This document shows, piece by piece, positions 27,138-37,416 of a stretch of 64,000 nucleotides of DNA. Made by a program: the position numbers and the translations under genes. A model generated the notes under the pieces. The model had not been told where the DNA came from. It saw only the letters and a list, made by a program, of their open reading frames with translations, and searched no databases. Within the stretch, counting starts at the first letter, position 1. Every line of letters begins with the position of its first letter. Where the stretch lies: assembly GCF_042660705.1 (NCBI RefSeq), contig NZ_JBHSUQ010000001.1; one strand, given 5' to 3'. The DNA is from Undibacterium_A arcticum. GTDB taxonomy: Bacteria; Pseudomonadota; Gammaproteobacteria; Burkholderiales; Burkholderiaceae_D.

Positions 27138-27701
27138 TCAGCCGAATGCTTTGGCAGCAGCGGCGTCGGTATCAAGCAATTGATCGACCACGGCGGCCAG
27201 GTTGGGGAAAATCTGCGTGCCCGGCGGCAGGCCGCCCCTGGTGCGCGTCAGTTCACCCTTGCCGGTCAATACCAGGTAAGGTTTGCAACCGGCCACGAAG
27301 CCGGCCTGCAGGTCGCGCAGTGAATCGCCGACGGTTGGCACATGCCTGAGCGAGGTTTCAAAGCGCTCGGCGATGGCGTGATACATGCCGGGCTTGGGTT
27401 TGCGGCAATCGCAATTGTCGGTGGCCGCGTGCGGGCAGAAAAATATCGTGTCGATGCTGGCGCCGACCGCCTGCGCCGCATTGTGCATCTTTTGATGGAT
27501 CGCGTTCAGGGTCGCCATGTCGAATAGCCCGCGCGCGATGCCGGACTGGTTGGTCGACACCACGACCCGGTAGTCGGCCTGGTTCAGCCGCGCAATCGCT
27601 TCCAGCGAGCCTGGGATCGGCTGCCATTCGGCCGGCGACTTGATGAAGGCGTCGGAGTCCTGATTGATGACGCCGTCGCGATCGAGGATGATTAGTTTCA
27701 T
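27138..27701 (-). CDS. gmhB: D-glycero-beta-D-manno-heptose 1,7-bisphosphate 7-phosphatase
   Basis: 187 residues of the HAD superfamily: motif I ILDRDGVINQD, motif II VVSTNQSG, and the zinc-binding insert CPHAATDNCDCRKPKPG. It makes the heptose-1-phosphate used for LPS core synthesis. It starts directly after the glyS stop (no spacer) and is followed by plsC. The start ATG 27701 fits the family. Confidence 0.93.
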   Translation of the reverse strand: MKLIILDRDGVINQDSDAFIKSPAEWQPIPGSLEAIARLNQADYRVVVSTNQSGIARGLFDMATLNAIHQKMHNAAQAVGASIDTIFFCPHAATDNCDCRKPKPGMYHAIAERFETSLRHVPTVGDSLRDLQAGFVAGCKPYLVLTGKGELTRTRGGLPPGTQIFPNLAAVVDQLLDTDAAAAKAFG

Positions 27702-29795
27702 TTAGGCCGCCAGTGTCGAGATGTCCGCCACCCGATTCATCATGGCGTGCAATTCGGACAGCAGCGCCAGGCGGTTGTTGCGCAAGGCCAGGTCCTCGGC
27801 ATTGACCATCACGTCGTTGAAGAAGGCGTCGACGTCATTACGCAGTCCCGCCATCGCCGTCAGCGCGCCGGTGTAGTCGCCGTGCGCGAAGGCGGCATCG
27901 ACCTGCGGCTTGACATCGCCCATCGCTGAGAACAGATTTTTTTCCGCAATTTCCACCAACGAGAGTGCACTTACAGTTACGGCGCCGGCCGCGGAGCCCG
28001 ATTTTTTCAGGATATTGGTAATGCGCTTGTTGGCAGCTGCCAGCGACGCCGATTCCGGCAGCGCGGCGAAGGCTTTCACCGCGTCGAGCCGCGCGATGAT
28101 GTTGTCCAGCGTGTCCGGGCTTTGCGCCACCACGGCCTCGATCTCATTCGGCGTGTAGCCGCGTTCGCGCAGCAGGCCGCGCAGGCGGTCGTAGACGAAT
28201 GCCAGTACGTCGGCGCCGCCGTCCTTGAAGGCAGGATTGCCGGCGAACAGTTGGGTCGCATTGGCCAAGAGCGTCGACAGCGGCAGCGGCAGCCGTTTTT
28301 CGATCAGCATGCGCAGGATGCCGAGTACGTGGCGCCGCAGTGCGAACGGGTCCTTGTCGCCGGTTGGCTGCAGGCCGATGCCCCAGATGCCGACCAGCGT
28401 TTCCAGCTTGTCGGCCAGCGCTACCGCGATACTGGTCGGCGTGGTCGGCAGCGCATCGCCGGCGAAGCGCGGCTGGTAGTGCTCGGACGCCGCCAGTGCG
28501 ACCGGTTCCGGTTCGCCGTCGTGGCGCGCATAGTAGGTGCCCATGATGCCCTGCAATTCAGGGAATTCGCCGACCATGTCGGTCAGCAAATCGGCTTTCG
28601 CCAGCAATGCGGCGCGCTCGGCCAATCCAACATCGGCGCCCAGCAGCGCGGCAATGCTGCCGGCCAGCGTGCTGATCCGCTCGCTGCGCTGCAGCTGGTT
28701 GCCCAGCTTGTTGTGGTACACCACGTTGGCCAGCAGCGGCACGCGCTCGGCCAGTTTCTTCTTCTGGTCCTGCTCGAAGAAGAATTTTGCATCCGCCAGC
28801 CGCGGCCGGACCACCCGTTCATTGCCGCCGACGATGTGCTGCGGGTCGGCGGTCTCGATATTCGACACGATCAGAAAGCGCGAACGCAGTTTGCCGTGCG
28901 CATCGGTCAGGGCAAAATATTTCTGGTTGGTCTGCATCGTCAGGATCAGGCATTCCTGCGGCACGCTCAGGAATTCCTGTTCGAAATGGCATTCGTACAC
29001 CACCGGCCATTCGACCAGCGCGGTCACTTCGTCGAGCAAGGCTTCCGGCATCAACACCTTGTCGGCGCCGGCCTTGGCGAGCAGTGCGGCGCGGATTTGT
29101 TCCTTGCGCGTGCTCATGTTGGCAATCACGCGGCCATCAGCCTCCAGCGTCGCGACGTAATGATCGGGGTGGCCGATCGCGATGTCGTCGCCGCGGCTCA
29201 GGAAGCGGTGACCGAGCGTACTGTTGCCGGCCACCAGGCCGAGCGCGGTGACCGGCACCACTGCGGTACCGTGCAGCGCCAGCAGCTGGTGCACCGGGCG
29301 CACGAACTGGACCGTCGCACCGTCGGGGCGCTGGTAGCTCATCACTTTCGGAATCGGCAGCTTGGCGATCGTTTCTTCCAGCGCCACTTGCAATCCGCCC
29401 TGCAAGGCGGAGCCTGCGGCGGTGTAGGTATAGAAAAAGCTCTCGGCCTTGCCGTCCTGCGCGCGCTCCAGTGCGCTGACGTCAATATGCGGAAAGCCCA
29501 GCGCCGCCAGCTTCTTGGCCAGCGGTGCGGTCGGCCGGCCCTCGGCGTCGAGCGCGACCGTGACCGGCAACACTTTTTCACGGATCGATTTGTCGGGCGA
29601 AATGGCGCGCACCTTGCTGATCGAGACTGCCAGGCGACGTGGGGTGGCATACGCGGTCGCGACCGAATCGGGCTCCAGGAAATCGCGCGACTTCAGGCCG
29701 CCGAGAATACCGGCGGCGAACGCATCGCCCAGTTTGGCCAGTGCCTTCGGCGGCAGTTCTTCGGTCAGCAGTTCGATTAACAGTGTTTGGGTCAT
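27702..29795 (-). CDS. glyS: Glycyl-tRNA synthetase beta subunit
   Basis: 697 residues. It begins MTQTLLIELLTEELPPKALA and carries HRFLSRGD, ECLILTMQTNQKYFAL, the SNIETADPQ region and the C-terminal anticodon-binding domain (FFNDVMVNAEDLALRNNRLALL). It forms the alpha2beta2 enzyme with GlyQ. The frame is intact. Confidence 0.95.
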   Translation of the reverse strand: MTQTLLIELLTEELPPKALAKLGDAFAAGILGGLKSRDFLEPDSVATAYATPRRLAVSISKVRAISPDKSIREKVLPVTVALDAEGRPTAPLAKKLAALGFPHIDVSALERAQDGKAESFFYTYTAAGSALQGGLQVALEETIAKLPIPKVMSYQRPDGATVQFVRPVHQLLALHGTAVVPVTALGLVAGNSTLGHRFLSRGDDIAIGHPDHYVATLEADGRVIANMSTRKEQIRAALLAKAGADKVLMPEALLDEVTALVEWPVVYECHFEQEFLSVPQECLILTMQTNQKYFALTDAHGKLRSRFLIVSNIETADPQHIVGGNERVVRPRLADAKFFFEQDQKKKLAERVPLLANVVYHNKLGNQLQRSERISTLAGSIAALLGADVGLAERAALLAKADLLTDMVGEFPELQGIMGTYYARHDGEPEPVALAASEHYQPRFAGDALPTTPTSIAVALADKLETLVGIWGIGLQPTGDKDPFALRRHVLGILRMLIEKRLPLPLSTLLANATQLFAGNPAFKDGGADVLAFVYDRLRGLLRERGYTPNEIEAVVAQSPDTLDNIIARLDAVKAFAALPESASLAAANKRITNILKKSGSAAGAVTVSALSLVEIAEKNLFSAMGDVKPQVDAAFAHGDYTGALTAMAGLRNDVDAFFNDVMVNAEDLALRNNRLALLSELHAMMNRVADISTLAA

Positions 29796-29927
29796 TTTAT
29801 CTAGTCATTTCCGCGCGGGCGGGAATCGAGTGGTTCTGGGTGGCTGAGGGGGTTGATCGACACCGGGTTCCCGCCGGAGCCTGCCCTCGATGGGGTAATC
29901 GGGGCGGCAACGAACGGGAATAAGCGC

Positions 29928-30838
29928 CTAAGCGGCGCTGCGCAGTTCGCCGCAGATCGGAAATCCCAGCTTCTCGCGCGAGTCGTAATAGGCCTGCGCG
30001 ATGGCCCGCGACAGGTTGCGGATGCGGCCGATATAGGCGGCGCGCTCGGTCACCGAGATCGCTCCGCGGGCGTCGAGCAGGTTGAAGCTGTGCGATGCCT
30101 TCATGATCATTTCGTACGCCGGCAAGGTCAGTTCGGCCTCGATCAGGCGTTTCGCCTCGGACTCGTAATTGCCGAACTGCGAGAACAGGAATTCGGTATT
30201 CGAATGTTCGAAGTTATAGGTCGATTGCTCGACTTCGTTCTGGTGGAACACGTCGCCGTAGGTCAGCTTCTTCCAGACGCCGTGTTCTTCCCACTCGGTC
30301 CAGGTCAGGTCGTAGACGTTTTCGACCCCTTGCAGATACATCGCGAGCCGCTCGATGCCGTAGGTGATCTCGCCCAGCACCGGTTTGCAGTCGAGCCCGC
30401 CGACCTGCTGGAAATAGGTGAACTGGGTCACTTCCATGCCGTTGAGCCAGACTTCCCAGCCCAGACCCCAGGCGCCTAGCGTCGGGCTCTCCCAGTCGTC
30501 TTCGACGAAGCGCACGTCGTTCTGTCTCAGATCCAGTCCGAGCGCGGCCAGCGAGCCGAGGTACAGGTCGATAATGTTTCCGGCGCCGGCTTCATCACCA
30601 CCTGATACTGGTAGTAGTGCTGCATCCGGTTCGGGTTTGCGCCGTAGCGGCCATCCTTGGGCCGGCGCGACGGCTGCACATAGGCGGCGCGCCATGGCTC
30701 GGGGCCGATCGCGCGCAGGAAGGTGCCGGTATGAAAAGTGCCGGCGCCGACTTCCATGTCGTACGGTTGCAGCAGCGCGCAACCTTGCTCGCCCCAATAG
30801 TCTTGCAGCGTCAGGATGATTTGTTGAAATGTCAGCAT
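29928..30838 (-). CDS. glyQ: Glycyl-tRNA synthetase alpha subunit (frameshifted)
   Basis: The N terminus (MLTFQQIILTLQDYW, GAGTFHTGTFLRAIGPE, QHYYQYQVVMKPAPE) is in one frame and the rest (NIIDLYLGSLAALGLD, WLNGMEVTQFTYFQQ, GEITYGIERLAMYLQ) in another. The break is at the run 30577-30579: GAAACATT should be GAAAACATT. The restored 303 residues match the family. Since the cell cannot live without it, a base-calling error is far more likely than a mutation. The 130-bp gap to glyS shows nothing. Confidence 0.93.
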
Positions 30839-30925
30839 ATTGTTGGGTCCTGCGGGGGTTTCTGCGGATGCTGCTCGCCGGGCCCGGGCGCGAGCCCGGG
30901 GCATGGTTCGCTAAAACCTAAGATT

Positions 30926-32575
30926 TTAGCGGGTTTTGGCAGCGCCATGCGCGCTTCTGCGCTGGCCGGCGATTTTGGCACTGAAAAGCCAGGCCGCCAT
31001 CAGTGCCAGTGCCGCCAGCGCCAGCATCACGCTGTTGCCGTACAAAATGTAAGGCGTACTGCCCTGATAGCCGCGCACCGTAGCGGCCAGCGTGCCACGC
31101 GTGAACGGGGCCAGCTGCGCGCTGATCTGGCCGTTCGGCTGAATGATCGCGGTGGCGCCGGTATTGGTCGCGCGCAGCATCGGCCGGCCGGTTTCCAGCG
31201 CGCGCATCTGCGACACCTGCAGATGCTGCGGCAGCGCGATCGAATCACCGAACCAGGCGATATTGGACATATTGAGCAAGATGCTGGTGTGCGGATGCGC
31301 GGCAATCTGGGCCGCGATTTCCTCGCCGAACAAGTCTTCATAGCAGATGTTCGGCAGCACCGCCTGATCCTTGACCGGGAACGGCGCTTGCAGCGCCGCG
31401 CCGCGGGTGAAATCGCCGAGCGGGATCTGCATCAGGTCGACAAACCAGCGAAATCCCGGCGGGATGAATTCGCCGAATGGCACCAGATGGTGCTTGTCAT
31501 AACGGTAAGGCTGGATGCTGGCGCCGACGCCCAGCATGCCGTTGGCATAGCTTTGCGGGCCATCGGCCAGCGGGATGCCGATCGCCAGGCGACTGTTCGA
31601 CTGCCGCGCAAATTGGGTCAGCTGCGGCAGATAGTCCGGCGGCAGCTGCTGTGAAAACAGCGGGATCGCCGTTTCCGGCGTCGCGATCAGGTCGGCCGGC
31701 GCGGCGACGATCATGTCGCGATACAGCGCCAGCGTGTTGCCCAGCTCCGCCGCGGAGAATTTCATCTCCTGCGGAACATTGCCCTGCAGTAAGCGCACAC
31801 TCACCGGCTGGCCGCTGGCATGTGTCCAGGCGACCTGCTGCAGCCCGAAGCCGGCCGCGCAGGTGGCGATGACCATGCAGGCAACAGCATATTTAGTGGT
31901 GCGGCCTGCCATCGGCAGCAGCGCGATGCCGCCGGCCAGCAGTGCCGCGATCCAGCCGATGCCGTAGACGCCGATCAATGGCGCAAAGCCGGCCAGCGGG
32001 CTGGCGCTATGGGCATAGCCCGAGATGAGCCATGGGAAGCCGGTAAACACCCAGCCACGCAGCCATTCGGACAGCGTCCAGCAGGCCGGCAGGATCAATA
32101 GCGCCGCCATCGCAGGTGGCGCCGCACGGCGTTGTTGCAGCCAGACCGCGCCGCCGGTGCCGAGCGCGGTGATCGACCCGAGCAGCAGGGCCAGCATCGC
32201 GACCGCCAGCGCCGCCAGCCATGCCGGCATGCCACCATAGCGGTGCATGCTGATATACAGCCAATACACGCCGCATACCGCCCAGCCGAAACCATAGGTC
32301 CAGCCGATCAGCACGCCGCGCCGGACCGAGCCCGTGCGCAACAGAAGGTGAAATACCAGCGCCAGGCTGGCGATTTGCAGCGGCCACCAGCCGAACGGCG
32401 CGAACGCCGGCACAGTGGCCGCGCCGGCGAGCAGCGCCAGCAAGATGGCTACAGGGAAGGGCAGGCGATTAGGCAGACGAATATTCAAGCGGGCGTGGGT
32501 TGGTCGTTGATGGGGCAGCAGGAATGCGCGTCGGCAAATTGGCGCCGGCAACGCCTGCGGTAGAATTATCGGCAA
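30926..32575 (-). CDS. lnt: Apolipoprotein N-acyltransferase
   Basis: Up to 549 residues, with an eight-helix membrane part (LALLAGAATVPAFAPFGWWPL, GYAHSASPLAGFAPLIGVYG) and a nitrilase domain with the catalytic triad: Glu in IATPETAIPL, Lys in YDKHHLVPFGEF and Cys in NICYEDLFGEE. It N-acylates lipoproteins in the inner membrane. Both possible starts are TTG (32575, or 32488, which fits the family length better). corC lies directly upstream. Confidence 0.92.
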   Translation of the reverse strand: MPIILPQALPAPICRRAFLLPHQRPTHARLNIRLPNRLPFPVAILLALLAGAATVPAFAPFGWWPLQIASLALVFHLLLRTGSVRRGVLIGWTYGFGWAVCGVYWLYISMHRYGGMPAWLAALAVAMLALLLGSITALGTGGAVWLQQRRAAPPAMAALLILPACWTLSEWLRGWVFTGFPWLISGYAHSASPLAGFAPLIGVYGIGWIAALLAGGIALLPMAGRTTKYAVACMVIATCAAGFGLQQVAWTHASGQPVSVRLLQGNVPQEMKFSAAELGNTLALYRDMIVAAPADLIATPETAIPLFSQQLPPDYLPQLTQFARQSNSRLAIGIPLADGPQSYANGMLGVGASIQPYRYDKHHLVPFGEFIPPGFRWFVDLMQIPLGDFTRGAALQAPFPVKDQAVLPNICYEDLFGEEIAAQIAAHPHTSILLNMSNIAWFGDSIALPQHLQVSQMRALETGRPMLRATNTGATAIIQPNGQISAQLAPFTRGTLAATVRGYQGSTPYILYGNSVMLALAALALMAAWLFSAKIAGQRRSAHGAAKTR

Positions 32576-32604
32576 AATATATACTGGATGGTGTATATAT
32601 TTTT
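32574..32604. other. AT-rich palindrome at the lnt start
   Basis: AAAATATATAC and GTATATATTTT flank an 8-base loop. It lies at the upper limit of the lnt reading frame and in the gap between corC and lnt, so it could be a terminator or part of an lnt promoter. If it is a real hairpin, the lower TTG (32488) is the better lnt start. Confidence 0.5.
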
Positions 32605-32731
32605 CCCGTAAGTAAATCGGGCGCGTTATGCCATGTTTTTATATATACTCCCGCAGTCACTGCCACACCATGCTGATGGCGGTGGGCAGGAACGCTTGGC
32701 GCCGCGCTTGCGCCAGCATCGGGCGACGTCG

Positions 32732-33610
32732 TCAGGTGTCGTCTTCCGCCACCGGCGGCATTTTTTCGATCAGCAGCGCATGGACCTGACGCGCATCGGC
32801 GCGCAGCACTTCAAAGCGCAGGTTCTCGATGTCGAACACATCGCCCTTGCGCGGCATCCGGCCCAGATGGTTGACCACCAGTCCGCCGATGGTATCGACG
32901 TCGTCATCGGCCAGCTCGGTACTCAGCTCTTCATTGAATTGCGTGATCTCGGTCAGCGCCTTGATGCGCCAGCGTGGGCCGAGGACACCGTCCTTGATCG
33001 ACAGGATATTGTCTTCTTCTTCGTCGAAATCGTATTCATCCTCGATATCGCCGACGATCTGTTCCAGTACGTCCTCGATCGTGATCAGGCCGGCCACGCC
33101 GCTGTATTCGTCGACCACGATCGCCATGTGGTTGCGATTGGCGCGAAAGTCGCGCAGCAGCACGTTGAGGCGCTTCGATTCGGGGATGAAGACCACCGGG
33201 CGCAGCATGTCGCGCACATCGAACGACTCTTCGGCGTAATAGCGCAGCAGGTCTTTCGCCAGCAGGATGCCGACCACCTTGTCGCGCTCGCCTTCGACTG
33301 CCGGGAAGCGCGAGTGGGCGGTGCTGAGGACTTGCGGCATCCATTCTTCAATCGGCTTGCTGATGTCGATCATGTCCATCTGCGAACGCGGGATCATGAT
33401 GTCGCGCGCGGCCAGGTCGGATACCTGGAATACGCCTTCGATCATGGACAGTGCGTCGGCGTCGATCAGGCTGCGCTCATGCGCGTCATGTAGGATTTCT
33501 AGCAGCTCCGCGCGGTTTTCAGGCTCGGGGGAAATGAAGGCGGTCAGGCGCTCAAACAATGACCGGTGGGGTTTGGCGTCAGATTTGACGCCATTAGAGT
33601 GATCTTGCAT
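32732..33610 (-). CDS. corC: CBS-pair and transporter-associated-domain protein CorC
   Basis: 292 residues. A tandem CBS pair (VSDLAARDIMIPRSQMDMID and MAIVVDEYSGVAGLITIEDV) is followed by a CorC/HlyC domain (WRIKALTEITQFNEEL, GDVFDIENLRFEVLRAD). It belongs to the miaB-phoH-ybeY-corC-lnt block. It is linked to Mg/Co tolerance in the family, with the exact role unclear. The gap 33611-33816 above it is empty of genes. Confidence 0.9.
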   Translation of the reverse strand: MQDHSNGVKSDAKPHRSLFERLTAFISPEPENRAELLEILHDAHERSLIDADALSMIEGVFQVSDLAARDIMIPRSQMDMIDISKPIEEWMPQVLSTAHSRFPAVEGERDKVVGILLAKDLLRYYAEESFDVRDMLRPVVFIPESKRLNVLLRDFRANRNHMAIVVDEYSGVAGLITIEDVLEQIVGDIEDEYDFDEEEDNILSIKDGVLGPRWRIKALTEITQFNEELSTELADDDVDTIGGLVVNHLGRMPRKGDVFDIENLRFEVLRADARQVHALLIEKMPPVAEDDT

Positions 33611-33816
33611 AAAGGGCTGTTAGCCGTTGTTACGATGGGCTATAGGATACAACAAATGCGCAGGGCGCCCCAAAAGACGCGCAAGGCCGCTCTACGCCGG
33701 TCAAGGTCGCGCATGTCCGGCCGTGAAGGGCAGCGCCAGGTGGATTCACGGTGCGCACCACTCGACCTGCGGTGCGCGATCGTGCACATTGGGCGCGCAC
33801 AGCTCGCCGCCCGCCA

Positions 33817-34281
33817 TCATAAATACGGATTGTCCAGCCCGAGGCGGGCCAGAATTTCGGTCTCCAGCGCCTCCATCTCGTCCGCTTCCTCGTCCGTTTC
33901 GTGGTCGTAACCCTGGGCATGCAGCACGCCGTGCACGATCAGGTGCGTCGCGTGCGCTTCCACCGTTTTGCCCTGTTCCGCCGCTTCCTTCTCCAGCACG
34001 TCGGTGCACAGGATGATGTCGGCCAGTGTGGTGTCGGCCGCTTCGTCCTCGCTATAGGCGAAAGTCAGCACATTGGTCGCGTAATCCTTGCCGCGAAAAT
34101 CGCGGTTCAGCAACCGGCCCTCTTTTGCATCGACGAAGCGCAAGGTCAGTTCGGCCGGCGCGAACAGTGCCGCCTGCACCCAGCGCCTCAGCTTGGGGCG
34201 GGTCAGGCAAGCTTGCAGGCGCGGGTCCGGATATTGGACCGACAGCGCCAGTTTCGGCGCCGGCTTATTTTTTGCGGACAT
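33817..34281 (-). CDS. ybeY: rRNA maturation endoribonuclease YbeY
   Basis: 154 residues. The metal site HLIVHGVLHAQGYDH (three His) and NRDFRGKDYATNVLTF are complete. It works in 16S rRNA 3'-end maturation and ribosome quality control. The start overlaps the phoH end by 17 bases, so they are co-translated. Confidence 0.94.
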   Translation of the reverse strand: MSAKNKPAPKLALSVQYPDPRLQACLTRPKLRRWVQAALFAPAELTLRFVDAKEGRLLNRDFRGKDYATNVLTFAYSEDEAADTTLADIILCTDVLEKEAAEQGKTVEAHATHLIVHGVLHAQGYDHETDEEADEMEALETEILARLGLDNPYL

Positions 34282-35335
34282 TTTTCTTCACCGGTGCGAT
34301 ATTCATGGCCTCGATTGCCTCGGCCGACAGCCCGGCCGATTCATAGGCATCGACGATGCGCGCCACCAGCGGATGGCGCACCACATCGATGCTGCTAAAT
34401 TGCGTGAAGGCGATGCCACGTACATCTTTCAGCACCTGCATCGCATCGATCAAGCCGCTCTTCTGGTGCCGCTGCAAATCGATCTGGGTGATGTCGCCGG
34501 TGATCACGGCCTTGCTGCCAAAGCCGATCCGGGTCAGGAACATCTTCATCTGCTCCGGCGTCGTGTTCTGCGCCTCGTCCAGAATCACGAACGCGTGGTT
34601 CAGCGTGCGGCCGCGCATATAGGCCAGCGGCGCGATTTCGATGGTCTGCTTTTCCAACATTTTTTGCGTGCGATCGAAGCCGAGCAGGTCGTACAGCGCA
34701 TCGTACAGCGGTCGCAAGTAGGGGTCGACTTTCTGCGCCAGGTCACCCGGCAGGAAGCCGAGCCGCTCGCCGGCTTCCACCGCCGGCCGGGTCAGCACGA
34801 TACGTTGCACGGCGTCGCGTTCCAGCGCATCGACCGCACAGGCGACCGCGAGATAGGTCTTGCCGGTGCCGGCCGGGCCGACGCCGAGCGTGATGTCGTG
34901 GGCGACGATCGCCTTCAGATACTGGTTCTGATGCGGGGTGCGGCCGCGCAGGTCGCTGCGGCGCGTTTTCAGCACCGGCACGGCAATCTCGGATTCGACC
35001 AGGTCCTCGAGCGCCAGGCCCTTGGCAATGGTTGCGGCCCTGGCCTCCGGCTCGGTCGCCAGGGCGGCGCGCTGTTCGACCAGTGCCAGCTGGATGTCGT
35101 CCAGCAACACCAACTTGTCGGCGATCGCGTAAAACTGCTCGAGAATTTCAACCGCGCGCTGCGCATTGGCACCGCTGGCGATGAATTTTTCGCCGCGGCG
35201 GAACAGCGTCACATCCAGTGCAATCGCGATCTGGCGCAGATTTTCGTCCAGCGGCCCGCACAGATGGGCCAGCCGCGTGTTGTCGAGCGGTTCCGGGATG
35301 AAGAACTGCGGTTGCGCGGGAGCCTTGGTTTTCAC
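34265..35335 (-). CDS. phoH: PhoH-like ATPase
   Basis: 356 residues. Walker A GPAGTGKTYLAVACAV, Walker B FVILDEAQNTTPEQ, and GDITQIDLQ are intact. It is thought to act in RNA metabolism with YbeY, its downstream neighbour. It follows miaB. Confidence 0.92.
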   Translation of the reverse strand: MKTKAPAQPQFFIPEPLDNTRLAHLCGPLDENLRQIAIALDVTLFRRGEKFIASGANAQRAVEILEQFYAIADKLVLLDDIQLALVEQRAALATEPEARAATIAKGLALEDLVESEIAVPVLKTRRSDLRGRTPHQNQYLKAIVAHDITLGVGPAGTGKTYLAVACAVDALERDAVQRIVLTRPAVEAGERLGFLPGDLAQKVDPYLRPLYDALYDLLGFDRTQKMLEKQTIEIAPLAYMRGRTLNHAFVILDEAQNTTPEQMKMFLTRIGFGSKAVITGDITQIDLQRHQKSGLIDAMQVLKDVRGIAFTQFSSIDVVRHPLVARIVDAYESAGLSAEAIEAMNIAPVKKNVRKK

Positions 35336-35372
35336 ATTGTGCCAAAAAGTTATTATTGCTTATTGTTTCTCA

Positions 35373-36713
35373 TTATTGCTTCACCACGATCTCGCCACGC
35401 AATGAATAGGCATAGCTCTCGGTAATCGTGAGGTCGAGCATCTGGCCGATCAGCCGCGCCGCATTCGGACCGCCGTCAAAGTTGACGACGCGATTGTTTT
35501 CGGTGCGGCCCTGCATTTCCGCCGCGTTTTTCTTGGTCGGTCCTTCGACCAGAATCCGTTGCACCGTGCCGACCATGTCCTGACTGTATTTCTTGGTGTT
35601 GGCATTGATCACCGCCTGCAGGCGCTGCAAGCGTGCCAGCTTGACCTCATGCGGCGTGTCGTCTTCCAGATTGGCGGCCGGCGTGCCGGGACGCGGGCTG
35701 AAGATGAAGCTGAAACTATTGTCGTAGCCGATGTCGTCGATCAGCTTCATCATCGCTTCGAAATCGGCGTCGGTCTCGCCCGGAAAGCCAACGATGAAGT
35801 CGCTCGAGATTGCCATGTTCGGCCGCACCGCACGGATGCGCCGGATCACCGACTTGTATTCGAGCGAGGTATAGCCGCGCTTCATGGCCGCCAGGATCCG
35901 GTCCGAGCCGTGTTGTGCCGGCAGGTACAGGTGGTCGACCAGTTTCGGCACCTTGGCATAGGTGTCGATCAGGCGCTGCGTGAATTCCTTCGGGTGACTG
36001 GTGACGAAGCGGATCCGCTCGATGCCGGGAATATCGGCGACATACTCGATCAGCAGCGCGAAATCGGCAATCTCGCCGTCCGCCATCAGGCCGCGGAATG
36101 CGTTGACGTTCTGTCCGAGCAGCGTAATTTCCTTCACGCCTTGCTCGGCCAGGCCGGCTACTTCGGTCAACACATCGTCGAATCGGCGCGACACTTCCTC
36201 GCCGCGGGTGTAGGGCACCACGCAGTAGCTGCAATACTTGCTGCAGCCTTCCATGATCGACACGAAGGCGGTCGCGCCGTCCACCTTGGCCGGCGGCAGG
36301 TGGTCGAACTTTTCGATTTCCGGAAAACTGATATCGACCTGCGGTTGGCCGCTGCTGCGCCGCTGGTCCAGCATCTGCGGCAGCCGGTGCAGGGTTTGCG
36401 GCCCGAACACCAGGTCGACATACGGCGCGCGCTTGACGATCGCGGCACCTTCCTGCGACGCGACGCAGCCGCCGACGCCGATCACCAGACCGGGCTTCTT
36501 GAGTTTCAGTTCGCGGATGCGACCGAGGTCGGAGAACACCTTTTCCTGCGCCTTCTCGCGCACCGAGCAGGTATTGAGCAGGATCACGTCCGCTTCTTCG
36601 GCGCTGTCGGTGCGCACCATGCCGTCGGCGGCGTGCAGCACGTCGGCCATCTTGTCCGAGTCGTACTCGTTCATCTGGCAGCCGAAGGTCTTGATGAATA
36701 CTTTTTTCTGCAT
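35373..36713 (-). CDS. miaB: tRNA-2-methylthio-N6-dimethylallyladenosine synthase
   Basis: 446 residues. An N-terminal MTTase domain (FIKTFGCQMNEYDSDKM with further conserved Cys) is followed by the radical-SAM cluster CSKYCSYCVVPYTRG and a TRAM domain at the end. It methylthiolates adenosine 37. I start at ATG 36713 (MQKKVFIKTFGC); the longer frame is upstream noise. Confidence 0.94.
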   Translation of the reverse strand: MQKKVFIKTFGCQMNEYDSDKMADVLHAADGMVRTDSAEEADVILLNTCSVREKAQEKVFSDLGRIRELKLKKPGLVIGVGGCVASQEGAAIVKRAPYVDLVFGPQTLHRLPQMLDQRRSSGQPQVDISFPEIEKFDHLPPAKVDGATAFVSIMEGCSKYCSYCVVPYTRGEEVSRRFDDVLTEVAGLAEQGVKEITLLGQNVNAFRGLMADGEIADFALLIEYVADIPGIERIRFVTSHPKEFTQRLIDTYAKVPKLVDHLYLPAQHGSDRILAAMKRGYTSLEYKSVIRRIRAVRPNMAISSDFIVGFPGETDADFEAMMKLIDDIGYDNSFSFIFSPRPGTPAANLEDDTPHEVKLARLQRLQAVINANTKKYSQDMVGTVQRILVEGPTKKNAAEMQGRTENNRVVNFDGGPNAARLIGQMLDLTITESYAYSLRGEIVVKQ

Positions 36714-36845
36714 GGAGATTGCTGTTCTTGATTCGTTGCTGGTTGTGCACCGCAGTCGCGCTGTGCGGTAGGTCAATATCTGCGGCGGCGGATCTTGCTG
36801 TGGCGGTTCAGTTGCTGCCGCCGCGCGGCCGGGCCATGTTGCCCG

Positions 36846-37171
36846 CTATTTTGTCTCGCCGGGCGCCGGTAGGGCCGCTTCTTCCCGCGTCAGGATCCAG
36901 ATCCGATCGATGTCGCCCTGCGCGCCCTCGGTGTAATTGACGACCGCGCCACTCACATTCAGGTTGGCCGGCATCACGATCAGGTTGTCGATGGTGCGGA
37001 TTTGAGCCCCATCGACAGCTTGCGCAGCTGGCCGTCGATCACGACCGTCGGGTACTCGGCCGAGCTGAAGCTGCCGCGTTTGGCCTGCGGTGGAAACGGA
37101 CGCTCGAACGCGGCTGCTGTGATGGCGATTGCCGCCAGGATAAAACCGGTCAGACAGCGCTTGAGCGACAT
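36846..37171 (-). CDS. Small periplasmic protein of unknown function (frameshifted)
   Basis: The first half MSLKRCLTGFILAAIAITAA is a signal peptide, followed by FERPFPPQAKRGSFSSAEYP and VVIDGQLRKLSMG. It then shifts at the G/C run 37007-37010. In the other frame IRTIDNLIVMPANLNVSGAV, VNYTEGAQGDIDRIWILTRE and a stop at 36846 follow. The restored length is 108 residues. This resembles small conserved exported proteins of Burkholderiales that I cannot name. The clean join after one added G supports a real gene. Confidence 0.7.
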
Positions 37172-37416
37172 GGATAAGCTCCGTTTCAGTGCAACGATGA
37201 GGCGGGATCGGAAGGGAAACAGCCGCGGGGATCGAACTGGTCGATTCCGCGCATTTTTACCGGAATCACTGTTCAAAATTCAGGCAGATTATAGCATCGA
37301 CGACAGGGCATTTTCCCTGCGACCCAGGCTGCGCACCGAATTGCCAGCGCGTATCAAACTACCCGCCCAGGTCGGTCATGATTGCGCGGCATGCGTTAAT
37401 TGTTTGATAAGATATT

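Noticed and set aside
28122..29780. 552-codon plus-strand frame opposite glyS
   Set aside because: Antisense shadow; glyS has clear synthetase motifs over the whole length.
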